From: Flammula alnicola
Taxonomy: Eukaryota > Basidiomycota > Agaricomycetes > Agaricales > Strophariaceae
Assembly (NCBI GenBank): GCA_015499995.1
Contig: JADNRV010000112.1
Coordinates: 62,001-126,000 of the forward strand
DNA: 64,000 nucleotides
Reading direction: 5' to 3'
How positions within the stretch are numbered: position 1 is the first letter of the stretch; each line of letters begins with the position of its first letter. This document shows positions 52,714 to 64,000 of this stretch, piece after piece. Below the pieces are notes generated by a model. That model was not told the DNA's origin. It saw nothing but the letters and a program-made list of their open reading frames with translations, and did not search any database. The translations under genes were made by a program, and so were the position numbers.

Positions 52714-55700
52714 TCAGACCTTCGGGCCTTGAGACTTGAACTCCTGATACAAACCATCGCTGGTTCCAGGCCCCGCTGTATCTCCGCCTCGCTGCGCTCT
52801 GCCACAACCGCGCCGTTCCTCTTTGAAGTGGTTTGACATGAGGAATGCGATATCTAAGAATAAGATACAGAACAGACGTGGGAGAGGGTCAGTCAGTATT
52901 TGGAGCGTAACATGATGATGACGAGAAAGAAATGGGAATTGGGAATGATAGATTGGTGGACGTATTCATTATCTTGAAGGAACGTGGAAGAGGAGTGCAA
53001 AGTGGAGGGAGGAAAGGGCGAGAACAAAATAAAGAGATAATCTCAAGCATATCCGAGCTTGAAAACACATAGACCGAGGCTCAACCGAAAAGGACACACG
53101 TACCGAGGCTCTGTTCGAAATTCAATCTTGGATCGCAGAACGACTATGGAAGGAACACAGAATGAGCAAAGAGTCGACCTGCATCTACCAAGCAGCGACG
53201 ACAGGCAAATCGACGTACCTGGTATCTTAAACCCAGCTCCTCCTCACTGAGCTCCATACTCCCTCCGAGACATTCCGTAACAGAATATCCCTCCTCGTTA
53301 AGCTCGCCTGTGAATTCGAGACTCACACCCCCAAGGCGCGAGCCGCAGGTCGTATGGATATGCAGTGAGGCCGTAAGCTCCGAGATGATATTGTTGAAGT
53401 GCCGAGTTTTAAGTCCCGTCGTGGACGTTTGGGTGCTTTAAACAGCCGAGGGTCAGCATGTGTGCACAAACTATACGAAGAGAGTAGCGTTGAAAAGGAA
53501 AGTGACGAAAACATAGTGAGGTGAAAGACGGTCAAGAATAACACATCGATCAACCACGCTACCAAGTCAGCCCACCTCGAGAATCGAGGATAGAAATGAT
53601 TAAAGTACACGCGGTCATTTCGACAGCAAGAAAAACGTCTGCGCAAATCCTCCACAGAAGAGATTTACATAGACGTGAGATTAGGTGATAAGCAACAAGG
53701 AAACAACCTCTTTACAGGGTCTGAGCAGTCCCTGATAGGTTGCATTGCGGGGTGGGGCCCAAGAACGCCTCACCACACACACTGTGGGATCAGACCCGTT
53801 GATCTCGCCACTACTAATAGGTGGGCGTGCAGATAAGAGCATCTAGACCCATCTGCTGCACTTCACGTATCGTGGATTGAACAAAGAACGCGAAGAACAG
53901 AAGAGCAGAAAGGCCGAGAGGCAAAGGAAGGTGGGATATGGTTGGCATGAACAGTCTATAGCGTTGCAGTCGTGAGAAAAAGGCATTGAGGTGCGACTCA
54001 CTTTCCATGCATGGGGTCACAAATCCATGCCACGGGGTGGCCTGACTCTTTCACAGCACGAATATGGCTGGGCAGGTGATCGTCAATCTAGAACAAGCAA
54101 GAGGTTAGGATTAGCAAATGTGAACACCTTGAGAGAAGAGAAGGTGAAAAAAAGAGATCCATGCAACGAAGGACATAAAAGGTAACAATACTGTCTCGGT
54201 CTCGTATCGATACTAGGTTTTTGGGGATGCAAGAGAGGAAAAAGAGACGATGGAGGTAGATGTGGAATGCGATCAGTAGAGAGGAGTTGCATTTCGCGCA
54301 TCTCGGGCACGATAACAATAATAGGGAAGGCGATAGAAATAGGTAACAAGCATGTAGAGTCGAACGATGGTCGACAATGTCCGCAAAACGCAGATTCAGA
54401 CTGAGATTCTGGGCTGCACAGCAGGCGATATTACTCGATGATGGCATGGGTTCGCCTCCGAGAACCTGACGTAGAAGACGGTAGTACGAGAGAAAGGCGA
54501 TGCTTTCGGGCTTTCGCTCGTACCACGGATAATCAAGGAGCCACAAGGAGTAATAGAGGAGGGAGAAGTGAATATTCCAGGACCAAATACGCCCACGATC
54601 GAAGGGAAGTATGATGGAGAAGAAACTGGATGAAAAAGGACGGCAAGAAGACCAAAGAAAACCGCGCAAGCGAACGAGAATAAGAACGGCAGATTTCGAA
54701 TAACAAAGGCGAACTGAAGAACGGTGATAATGAAAGAAGTGGAAGAGAAGAAAGCGATCGGGTCAACTAGCCAAGGGTCGCTCACCATGCGTGCTCCGTA
54801 CCGCGTGATAAGGGTCACTCTTCCGCTTTCTTTATCTGGGTTGACGACTATTGGGGATGCGAGGTGGCAGGTCAGATTTCCGATCGTCAAAAGAAATCAG
54901 TCTCAAAAGAAATAAAAATGAGATCAGAACGAAAGACGAAGCGGACGGCGGATCATCGATGTTTGAAACAGAAAAACACAGCAATATTGCATTGCGGCAG
55001 TGTCGAACAAAAACATACGCGTTGCAAAACACAGTTACCATCCCAAGCAAAAGGCGACAGCGCGAGCGAACAAATCCACAAGACGGAAAATCCACAACGC
55101 AATAAACATCACAAAAAAAAGCAAAGACCGGCTCACCATCCAACACCCTCACCAACTCCTCCGCCTGCATGCTCGGTCCCACCTTGATGCCAATCGGGTT
55201 CCTGATCCCCCTGAAATATTCCACGTGCGCGCCCGTCAACTGTCGCGTGCGGTCGCCGATCCAGAGGAAGTGCGCGCCAGTGTTGTAGAAGGCTTTTCTG
55301 CGTGGCTGGGATGCCGATCCTGAGCTTGACGTTGAGCTAGGGTCAGGGAAGACGGAAGAGGCAGTAGGAGGCAGAGAGACGGAGGACGGCACGGGCAGCT
55401 CGCGCGTCAGCGCAGCTTCATAGGCCAGCATCAGCCCTTCGTGGCTAGGAAAGAAGACGTATCACGGTGCGTTAGCTCCCAAAGCCCCATTAAAACGCGA
55501 TGGAAGAAACATAGGGACATACCTCGTATAAAAATCTACCTCGCCCAACGTCCCTCTTCCGCCTCCTTGTTCGTAGGCATGTGCCGCTCCAGCATCAGCG
55601 CCAATCGTACGGCTGAAATCGAGCGCGTCGGAGAGACCATCAACGATCGTCTCGAATTCGCGTCTGTGGGTTGGTTGATAAAAGTTGAGTTACCTCGGTT

Positions 55701-58494
55701 GGGTGCATGAATGAGAAAGGAGAGGAAGAACTGAAAAAAGTAGAACATCAAGAGGAAGACCAAGAAGAAACGCGAGTGGCGGTAAGATTTGCGCGAGCAA
55801 GGAAAGCATAAAAAAAGAAAAAAGTGACAATTGGACGCCGCTGAAGCTTCCACCAACAGCGAAGAGCAAAAGCCACACTGCCAAAAATCAGATCGCACGC
55901 ACCGCTGGCGATGGATCGAATGTTCCCACTTGATGCCTCATGGGCCACGCGTGCGGAAAAAGGAGTGGGAAGGGGGAAAAGTCAAAGCCATCGTACGCGA
56001 CGGGGGAATAGAGGAATAAGTGGCGTGATGGGTCGGTTGGTTGGTATCGTACGTCCCTGACAAGTCATGACATAATAATGTGTCAAGGACACAGGGATAT
56101 GCAGGGGTGCGATGCATGGCCATCACGATTGCGGCGATGAGGCGACGGGTGGCGGTGGTGATAAGAGGTTAAGGTAAAGGTTATAAAGGAGCGACGACGA
56201 CGTCAAAGAAAAGAGGTAAAGGGAAAGGCAACCTTAGAATGAGAGTTGAGTTGGTTAATGGAGGATAACCAGCCAACTACTTAGATGCGCGGAGGTAGCG
56301 AACGCAAAAACACGGCAGGAAGGCTCGAAAGTCCAAGGTGAAGTCAGGCCACGGATATTAATCCAGAAGGGATCCCGAGCCAGACAGTGATGAAATCCAG
56401 AAACAAAGTGAAGTAACGAGGAAATAAAGTAATAAACAAGAAACGAATAGAGAAGTGAAGAGCAAAAGCAAAGCAAAGCGAAAAGGAGCAGAGAGAACAA
56501 GATTTACACACCTCAATGCCGGCGACCTAACATGCTCGAGCGACCAATCTCGCGGATGATGCAGCGACGCAAAACCTGAGGTCAACAAACTCCGGAGGTA
56601 GTTCAGCGTTGTCGTCGAGTGGAAGTATGCCCTATCAATGATGCACGGTGAGCATGTGTAGGAGTAGGAAGGTGAGGAGTAGAAGGAGAGGAGATCATGA
56701 AACGCGTCAGAGCCCGTTGTATATACAGTATACAGAGAACGACTCGAAGGAGGAAAGAGAATTAATTGACTATAGTGTGCACATACCGAAGGAGACGCTC
56801 AGGATCCGGCGTGCGGTCGTTTGGGTCCAGACTGTTCGAGTTTGTATCCGTGGGTAGACGTCCAAAAAGGTTTTAGACGAGCATCAGTCAGACAGACAGG
56901 CAGACAGGTATCAAACAAGGTTATATCGACGGGCGGAGCACGACGCGTCAAAAGCACAGATCACGAATGAAGGTAATGCAAAAGCAAAAGGGAGAAAAAA
57001 ATGTATATCAGCTAAATGATTCACATACACACGTAACGAGAAAGACATACGTACCCATTAACATTATCGCCACTGAAAACACGCCAAGGAACAGAAAAAA
57101 TACCAGTCAGTCACCGCCAAAAGGCCTATATATATAAAAAAACAAAGAACTACGAACCGGAAGCTCAACACCTCCCTCTCGCCTATCTTTTCGTAGCTGC
57201 TGCTGCGCGGTTTCGCGTACTGGCCCGCGATGCGGCCGATCCGGACCTGGGAATGAGCAATGGAGACGTGAGCGTGGGTTACGAGATGCCGTAAAGTGAC
57301 AGGGACAAAGACAAGGAAACGGAAAACAGGAAAAAAGATAGCGTCATGGATGGTGAGACGGACCAGAAATGCGAAGATGACTGTCAATGAGCCGCGACGA
57401 GTGGGTAGACCACGTTGTCCGTGGATATGGCTCCGTATTTCCGACAGAGGAGATATGAACGCCGACACCGAGCGTCACAAAACATAGCAACGACAAGTGG
57501 ATATGACGGAAATGGTCACAAGAATTGCAATCGGAAATCAAATACCCATTAAACGCCAATGCATAACCCACCGCTCCAAAGAACACGAGTATACCAGAAG
57601 CAGAACTCAACGAAGACCGCAAGGCTGAAAGGAAAATGCAGAAGGTGAAACTGAAACTCACAACAGGCAACCTGGCACCCCAGATGAGAACGAGGGAGAA
57701 GGACAATATAAGTCCGATTTTCGAGGAGATGTTTTCCTAGCAATGAATCTCGTCAGCTCTCCTTCCTCTAGAAAATCGGGATGGGAGAAGGGTCTAAATC
57801 GTAATGGATAATAGGAAAACCTAAAACGGTGTATATAGACGTATGGAAGAAGATCCGTGTTGTTCGAGGGAAGGACAGCGAAAGGGAGAAGAAATCAATA
57901 GAAGGGGGGGTGCACAGGTTCGGCGATAGTATGTAATACCACCCATGCACCACAACCCAATAGGTAAAAAGAAAAAAAATTCCACAGAAACGAACGAAGT
58001 TGAAAGCACAAGAAAGAAACAGAGTCAATCAAAATTTGAAGCAAAAACCCGCTGTACGTACATGCGTACAAGCGTCGAAGCTCTCTGCACAGTCGCCAGC
58101 GTGCAGCAAGAACGCCTCATTGCGTTGAACGAGGCCGAGCTGATAGCGCAGGCGCTCGATCTGTGGTTTTGGAGTTACGTTCGGTCAAGGAAGATGATGA
58201 GATTCATTGGTTAGCGGAGATCCGTGTAGGTTTTGCTGTGCGGGCTCACCTCGGAGGGGGTCACGAGTGGGGGTAGCGTCTCGAGCTTGGACAGAACTCT
58301 GCGTTTGCGAGATGGGTAGAGGTGAGTTCTGGAAACCAAGGAGGATATGACATACTTCGAGAGGTGCTCCTGGTCCGGGTAAGATACATCCTACACGGAG
58401 CGTTTAGACGAGTAAGATAGTTGAGTTGAGAGAGTTGGGATACCTGAGCGATTGGCTTTTCCTTCCAAGAGTCTGGAGACCACGGATCCGGCAT
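52714..58494 (-). CDS. Class II 3-deoxy-D-arabino-heptulosonate 7-phosphate synthase, 524 aa
   Basis: The enzyme condenses phosphoenolpyruvate with erythrose 4-phosphate, the first step of the shikimate pathway. Sixteen exons were read on the minus strand: 58494-58444, 58390-58356, 58298-58250, 58160-58062, 57736-57662, 57246-57158, 57072-57055 (18 nt), 56831-56787, 56631-56512, 55663-55523, 55444-55137, 54847-54786, 54087-54002, 53435-53219, 53143-53104 and 52853-52714. Every join keeps frame. Expected metal ligands are present: C69 (GDCAE), H391 (DPMHG), E433 (SLEFTGE) and D469 (CDPRLN). [47 protein letters not shown] and TLITRYGA are also kept. The [14 protein letters not shown] segment differs from the usual LLQGGDCAE form. 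Several introns are long (325, 415, 848, 698, 566 nt) and pyrimidine-rich. It is probably the organism's functional gene. Confidence 0.93.
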
Positions 58495-59475
58495 ATTCTC
58501 TGAGTTTGAAGAAGAAATGTGGATATGGGACATTTACGAGAAAAAAGCGCGGAGAGATGTCAGAATCCAATTCCGAGGGCGCTGTGAATCGATCAGATCT
58601 CGATTCCAAGGGAGACGTCACGCTCCGGCAAAACCCGAGTCTCCGATTTTCTGTTTGTTCACCAGTTCATTTTTATCCACAAACGTGACAGAACATACGA
58701 CCGAGTTCTTCCATGCCCATCCAGTCGAACCCGCGGAACAGGAATCCAAAGATTACCTACTTGCACCCCCCCTCCCATTTACAGCCGAAGCCAGAACACT
58801 AGTTTGGTTCCATCAAGGGGCTTCCTTCGTTCCATGGACGGATATTCGATAATACTATCGCACCCACCCAGCGGTCATTCGAAAGGAAAGGGGAGAGAGG
58901 CGTGTTGGGTGCCTCGTCTGATCCACCCCCGAGAATCCCTTGCAACTGCAGCGGTCAAAGTCCAACGAAGGGCACGCGGGCACCCTCTTCCAGGGCTAGG
59001 AGCCTATATCCATTCATCCATCTTGGCACCTCCACGGAATGCAAGATGTAGATTCAGGTTCTCAGGGTAACACGCCCGCGAATTTACGGCAACTACAGAG
59101 ACTCGGATAAAGCACTTTGGCAGATTAACCTTTTTGCTTTCGCTTTCGAAACGGGCACAAAACTGCTTTGGCGATTAGGCCCGCTCATCCGAACCTTTTT
59201 CCTAGCCCTCTTCTTTGACTTTTTTGACTTTTTTTTTTTTCTTTTTCGTGGACATCCGAAAATAAGCTGGTGGTACTTCTTGTTCAGATCCCATCCCACG
59301 GGGCAATGTGCGTCCCAGCCACTCCCAGCTCCAGTTGCGTATATATATCCTCATCTTTTCAACTAGAGTCCCACCATCCTGCATCCCCTCGCTACAACCA
59401 GTAATCCCTACCCTGCTCCGCTTATTCAGTAACTGCTCCGCTTACTGCCTTTTCTATAACTCCTCGGCTTTCGCG
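58495..59475. other. Divergent intergenic region
   Basis: Lies between divergently transcribed DAHP synthase and ICMT-family genes. A long T run occurs at about 59220-59242. A TATATATA-type element (59340-59347) lies about 130 bp before the ICMT start. No further gene is seen. Confidence 0.5.
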
Positions 59476-60239
59476 ATGTCTCTCGCTCGTGCTGTCCTCG
59501 TCACCGTCCAGGCGCTATGCAACGGCCTAGCATGCACGCCGCCCAACCCAACCAAGCCCAGTACTCGCTACCACACCGAGGAAATGTACATCCTCCAAAT
59601 TGCGCCTCTCATCTTCAAGGTAACTGCCCCCGTCTCCCATCCCATCCAACGAACGTCACACTAACCCAACCCCTTCTCTCCCAGTGCCACCAAATCATAG
59701 CCTACGGCTGTGCCGTCTTCGAGGTGCTCTTCTACCTCCGCAGCATCATCCCCCTCGCCTCCCCCGCGCCCATGGTCACCTCCCTCATCTGCCTTCCCCC
59801 AAGCACCGCCAACGTACGCCTAACACCCTCCTTCCTCCTCGGCGTCCTCGCCGTCGTCCTGGGCGCCTACATCCGCCTTGATTGCTTCAAGACCCTCGGA
59901 AAGCTTTTCACCTTCGACCTCACAGTGCACCCCGAGCACCGCCTCGTCACGGAGCGCTTCTACGCGTACGTGCGCCACCCCGCGTACACCGGCTCCTTGT
60001 TGTTGGTGTTTGGGCTCGCGTTTAGCCACCTCACGCAGGGGAGCTGGATGACGGAGTGCGGGCCTCTGAGGACGCAGGGCGCGGCGCTCTTTGTGTGGGC
60101 GTCGTGGTGGTTGTGGACGTTCTGTGTGGGCATTAGCAGGGCGGACGCGGAGGATAGGCAGATGCGCAAGCTGTTCCAGAGCGAGTGGGAGGCCTACGCC
60201 GCCGCGGTGCATTGGTGGTTCCTCCCTGGTCTCGTCTAA
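59476..60239 (+). CDS. Isoprenylcysteine carboxyl methyltransferase (ICMT) family protein, 232 aa
   Basis: Exons are 59476-59619 and 59685-60239, with a 65-nt phase-0 intron. The C-terminal half holds the family signature HRLVTERFYAYVRHPAYTG (cofactor-binding region), then two hydrophobic segments (LLLVFGLAFSHL, ALFVWASWWLWTFCVGI), the E/D-rich DAEDRQMRKLF and the closing EWEAYAAAVHWWFLP. Two or more N-terminal membrane segments (IIAYGCAVFEVLFYL, FLLGVLAVVLGAYI) are visible. True ICMT methylates prenylated CAAX proteins at the ER membrane. Fungal paralogues of this size are numerous and their substrates mostly unknown, so I leave out a gene symbol. The gene is GC-rich compared with its surroundings. 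Confidence 0.88.
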
Positions 60240-61916
60240 ACTTTCGATTTTCGTCTTGCATATTCTTGGACTGAATAATGTGGGTGCCCTCTTTTTTTCT
60301 TTGCTTTATGGGTCGGTATCTGACATGATTTTCTTCCTATAGTGTATCTTGATAACCAACTACCAACGGACCATCCCACCTGTATAGAAATACACGCATA
60401 GAATGAAGACTCTCCTCTCATTCTCAATGACGACCAACCACCTACGACCACCAAAAAAAAGCTCCACGAAATCCATCCACGACGGACGCCTTGGATCTTG
60501 CCACTTGCCATTTACAATTCACACCCCCGGATGGAATTTACGAATTACTTTCTTATCTACTCAGGTACATACATATGTACATACCGTACGTATAAATTGC
60601 ATACGCGCGCTCTGGCGTCCGACATTCATCCCACCCGCGCGGTCATCTATCTATCACTTGTCATCGACTTACTTATTACATACAACCACTGCATGATTGG
60701 ACTCGTTTTTTTAAAACCTCGAATCGTTATCGCCTTGGTGTGAATATTGGAAAATTGGTGGCAAGTGCGCGTCAGCTGCCTGTCACATCAGTTACTAAGT
60801 CGGACGTAAGTGATCTTGTCATCAAAGTTATCGCCAGTCGCTTGTTTCTCCGGTTCTGCGGCTTCTGCTGCGTTTCTCTATCGCAATAGTATGTAATCAA
60901 CTACTCACTTACTCGCTTACTAAGTATAAGCGAACTGTGCGTCGTGCGTGTCTATTTGGGTTATACAAATCATAGGACAAACTTAATCACGACTTTGCAT
61001 TGCGCTTGATCATTTTCAACGTATCTCCTACACTACTCCACAAACACTTTGGTTTCATTCATGTTAAGTTACTGTTTTAATCTTGGCATCGTTTGCTCAT
61101 GGGCTCGGCCTCGGACAACTTAACCACCTGGCCGTTTTCTTGCCTATCCTAAGTCCATTCCAAGGAGTACGCAGACTTGGTCTATCTTCATATAACTTAT
61201 CATCCAAGTCGTATCCTCATATTAATGGTATTCTTACTCGACATCGACGTCGTGAATCCTTACGAAGTTAAGCTAATAACGTCTCACACAAGACACAATA
61301 ACGCATATGTAACTTTGCTCGTTTCCGTGTCGCGAGATACTTTGCATGTCTCGTCAAATTCTCGTCAAGCATCAAGCTTCAAGCTCTCGTCAGCAGGTAA
61401 TATGTAGTACGCGATGGGCCAGGGAAAGGCAACGTATGAAATAAATCGAAGGCCTAGTAGCGCACGTGAAAGTCGAGACTGAGCATGGACTATGAAATTG
61501 CAACTCGTATCCGGGGAACGACTGCGTTGACATCATTCATTGAAGACTGCACTAGCGAAAGACAGTAAAGCGCAACTCGCCTGCTCGAGTAAATTCGGAC
61601 CGAAAATCCTTGTACAAGTCCCATATGTGTCCCATCTCGTCAGTTTATAGTCTCCTTAAGTTTCTTACGACATAACCGCCTTGAATTTCTGGGGATGATC
61701 CATCTCGATCATTCATTCATACGTACACCAACATCAACGACCGCGAAACTAAACACCCGGACACCCAAACCCCCGGCGCCTCGGGTCTCAGTACCACCTG
61801 CCACTACCACCTACTCATCTTTCCTCCGCGGAGAACATCTATTAATTCTGTTTCCATTTCGATCACTCACCGTACCACCCATAAATGTCACAGATCCAAA
61901 GAATCAGACATGGACT

Positions 61917-61947
61917 ACGGTTGGCGAGCAGGGTCAGGTCTGTTTCG
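61917..61947 (+). repeat. Inverted repeat, left arm (31 bp)
   Basis: acggttggcgagcagggtca and the following tctgtttcg recur in reverse complement at 62880-62909 with one length difference. In both, the matching frame reads TVGEQGQVC, so they may be two relics of one gene family in opposite orientation. Confidence 0.75.
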
Positions 61948-62879
61948 CGCTTCGGATGGTGTATTTTTATCTCTGGGGTCCACACTTCTGAAGGTTGTGA
62001 CCTTCATTACCCGTATTCCACTATGAATAATAAATTCCCTATATTATATATGTTACTAATGAATTTAAGTAGCAGATGAACATGGTTTTCCGGCAAGTGC
62101 AGGTAATGGTGGATTGCTGTAGTCGCGTCCCATCCAGCAGGAACGTCGGCCAGATTTGATTAGATAGTGTTAGAGGCTGTGCATCTCACGCGAACTCACC
62201 ACAAGACCGTATCCTTGTCTTGCCTTCGACGCGACATCGAATGGCCTGCTATTGATGCGTCCCAAGCCCCTACAACCCATAGTTGAGTCTGGTCAGCCTC
62301 CTAGTACACCATAGATTTTCCATGCAAAACCATAGCTTAAGCACCTTGGTGTGCCCAATTTCTGTTACAGACTGAACACACTTATTCAATATCTTACAGT
62401 ACAGCATGATACTCTGATGTGTCGAGCATCCATGTAGATGGGTAGTACAAATTCAAATAATAGCGCAAAAAATTTAGTCCAAAGATACTCGCATTGTGGT
62501 GTAATCAAGGTGTAATAAATAAAATAACCTGGCCGACCGTGACTGAGCTTGTCTGTGAAGACGTGCACAGCACTTGCATCGCACTTTGAATTAACACAGA
62601 TTGAGAAGAAGACTCGCTCGGGTGATCTCACGGTTATTGGGGCGCATAGGCTACAACGCTAGGACATATAGATAAAATAAATTATTCAATTCCAGCAAAT
62701 CTGGCTGGATATGCTACGCGCGGCTACATTGACACACAGTGGTGCGAGTCTGCAACACTCAAGGTCTAAGGCTTAAGCGCTAAGCTCTAAGACTTGTAAA
62801 CTGTGTCACATTACAGGAATGCTTGGGAAGCGGTGACGAGGACCCCGCGCTCCTGTCAAAACTTGACGGATACACGCTT

Positions 62880-62909
62880 CGAACAGACCTGACCCTGCTC
62901 GCCAACCGT
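62880..62909 (-). repeat. Inverted repeat, right arm (30 bp)
   Basis: Reverse complement of the segment at 61917. The minus-strand frame here reads GMCNCNTSITVGEQGQVC, a Cys-rich phrase that could come from a secreted protein; no complete gene was found. Confidence 0.75.
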
Positions 62910-63764
62910 AATGGACGTGTTACAGTTGCACATTCCGGTCATTTGCTTGTAGAAGTCGCCGTAGTAGGGAACCCTAATACATGAAACTCGGAGCGGACAT
63001 ACCAAGTTAAGCATGTGCTCGAAGCACTGTTAATTAAAGACGATGGGATGGGATGTACATGCATAACAGGAGTGTGTGTCCACCTGCCCCCGTTCGGACG
63101 CTGGATTCCCTCCGACAGAGAGAGCGTGGTCAAGGGGATCGCGTGGAGCTCCGTATAATTTATGTCCTCGGTGACGATGTTCCAGTACGCATTGTCGGTT
63201 GTTCTTAGTGACCCACACCATGGCGGGGCTGCTCAGGTGCTTTATGCAGATTTTCAGCTGCCGCCGAGGGATCTAAAGAAAGAAGGGCTTCGTCCGTACG
63301 GGGCAAGTATAGCGGTGGATTTATTTTATCAACGCCGTACGTTTCGTAGCGAGACGAGAGCGATATGGAAAGACGAGGACACACACCAGAACGGCGGCGG
63401 CTCCAGTAACGAAGGTTAGTACTGAGTCAGTAAATTAGCATTACCACCGTCGTCATTATCACAGTGAGACGACAACGGCTACAGGTACAGCGGGAAAGCG
63501 CTCGCTGTGCCGATAATAGGTAGTAACACACTTATAACTGTCCAAGTTGATGCTACCCCACAAAACATAGAATTACAGGCATCCCCAGATCGACGTACGT
63601 ACAGTACATATCTATGCGCAAGAACAAACGGCCGTTAAGTGCGTGGAGCCTATCCCAACACCCCGCCCAATCCCAAACAAGCATATATTTCGCATACTCC
63701 TCGCTTAGTGGACGTTAAACGTGGACCGGTGACCGCTTATCCGGGCCACCTAAACTTAAATTGG

Positions 63765-63832
63765 GGCTAGAGGATATCCGCGTGCACGAGCGTGCGTGGC
63801 GTGCTTAGCGTGCTTAGCGTGGCACGCCAATC
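63765..63832 (-). repeat. Dispersed gcacgctaagcacgc repeat, copy at window end
   Basis: Read in reverse complement it matches 19960-20001 in order (gcacgctaagcacgc, gctcgtgcacgc, gatat, ctctagccc) with an extra short cacgcac segment. Confidence 0.7.
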
Positions 63833-64000
63833 CACGCCACTGCACGCTTGTACATAGACCATAGTACTACTTGAAAAAAGAAATAGACTACTATAAAGCG
63901 TACATTTGCATATAAAAATGGGGGGATATTATGTTCTGTACCCACTCTCTTGTTATTTCACTGAGAGATCATATATCAGCAACAAAATGCCTTGCCTTCT

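Larger units (their letters stand above)
60240..64000. other. No supported gene; inverted and dispersed repeats
   Basis: ORFs at 61695-61991 (plus) and 62939-63221 (minus) are short and without domains. Two inverted segments both able to encode TVGEQGQVC lie at 61917-61947 and 62880-62909. Near the end is a dispersed gtgcttagcgtgc repeat (63765-63832). Promoters and 3' ends of genes outside the window may lie here. Confidence 0.4.

Noticed and set aside
54851..55323. Plus-strand Lys/Arg-rich ORFs (84-107 codons)
   Set aside because: They are antisense to DAHP synthase intron and exon sequence; the composition reflects A/G-rich DNA.
53814..57468. Many overlapping minus-strand ORFs with hydrophobic, membrane-like translations
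   Set aside because: They are read-through of the pyrimidine-rich introns of the DAHP synthase gene; T/C-rich DNA gives Leu/Ser/Phe-rich translations.
59820..60212. 130-codon minus-strand ORF
   Set aside because: Antisense of the GC-rich ICMT-family exon; Arg/Pro/His-rich as expected for such shadows.

Overview
The window is nuclear DNA of a filamentous basidiomycete, most likely an Agaricomycete. Genes are interrupted by many short GT-AG introns, mostly 45-65 nt. The gene content (coiled-coil F-box proteins, BTB/POZ and HNH_2-type proteins, CxC cysteine-cluster proteins tied to KDZ transposons, AAL-like lectins, DUF4267, class II DAHP synthase) is typical of mushroom-forming fungi. No rRNA, recognisable tRNA, CRISPR array or viral gene was seen. 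Exon models were built by hand from splice signals and reading-frame continuity.

Layout. 0-12 kb: a VOC/glyoxalase-like gene behind a 93-bp tandem promoter duplication; two F-box paralogues; a convergent AAL-like lectin gene; a decayed lectin copy; and a five-exon gene of unknown function. 12.7-13.7 kb: an HSP70 fragment (pseudogene) joined to an unrelated gene fragment. 14.4-18.6 kb: two minus-strand genes, a DDE integrase-type transposase (641 aa) and a Cys-rich partner (527 aa). 18.8-23.2 kb: a BTB protein and an HNH-nuclease-like protein, separated by repeat-rich DNA. 25-27.3 kb: two TA-flanked Tc1/mariner-like MITEs, a tandem ABM-like protein and a DUF4267 membrane protein. 27.5-33.5 kb: a probable KDZ-type element holding two convergent genes, a CxC5/CxC6 transposase-like protein (664 aa) and a Cys-cluster/disordered partner (660 aa).

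35.5-44.3 kb: a two-member orphan family (one copy truncated), a 34-bp perfect palindrome, another TA-flanked MITE, long CACTCA minisatellites and a frameshifted HSP70-like gene. 45-49 kb: a seven-bladed WD40 protein with a coiled-coil tail and a multi-exon importin-5 pseudogene. 49-52 kb: a second F-box plus lectin module, nearly the same layout as the one at 5.5-8.5 kb. 52.7-60.2 kb: two intact housekeeping-type genes, a 16-exon class II DAHP synthase (shikimate pathway entry) and an ICMT-family methyltransferase. 60.2-64 kb: no gene could be supported.

How it fits together. The right-hand 52-60 kb block looks like core genome. The rest is accessory, shaped by duplication (F-box/lectin modules), two transposase-plus-Cys-cluster units, MITEs and pseudogenes. 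The strongest leads are the duplicated F-box/half-propeller-lectin module and the parallel pairing of two unrelated transposase types with Cys-rich partner genes.
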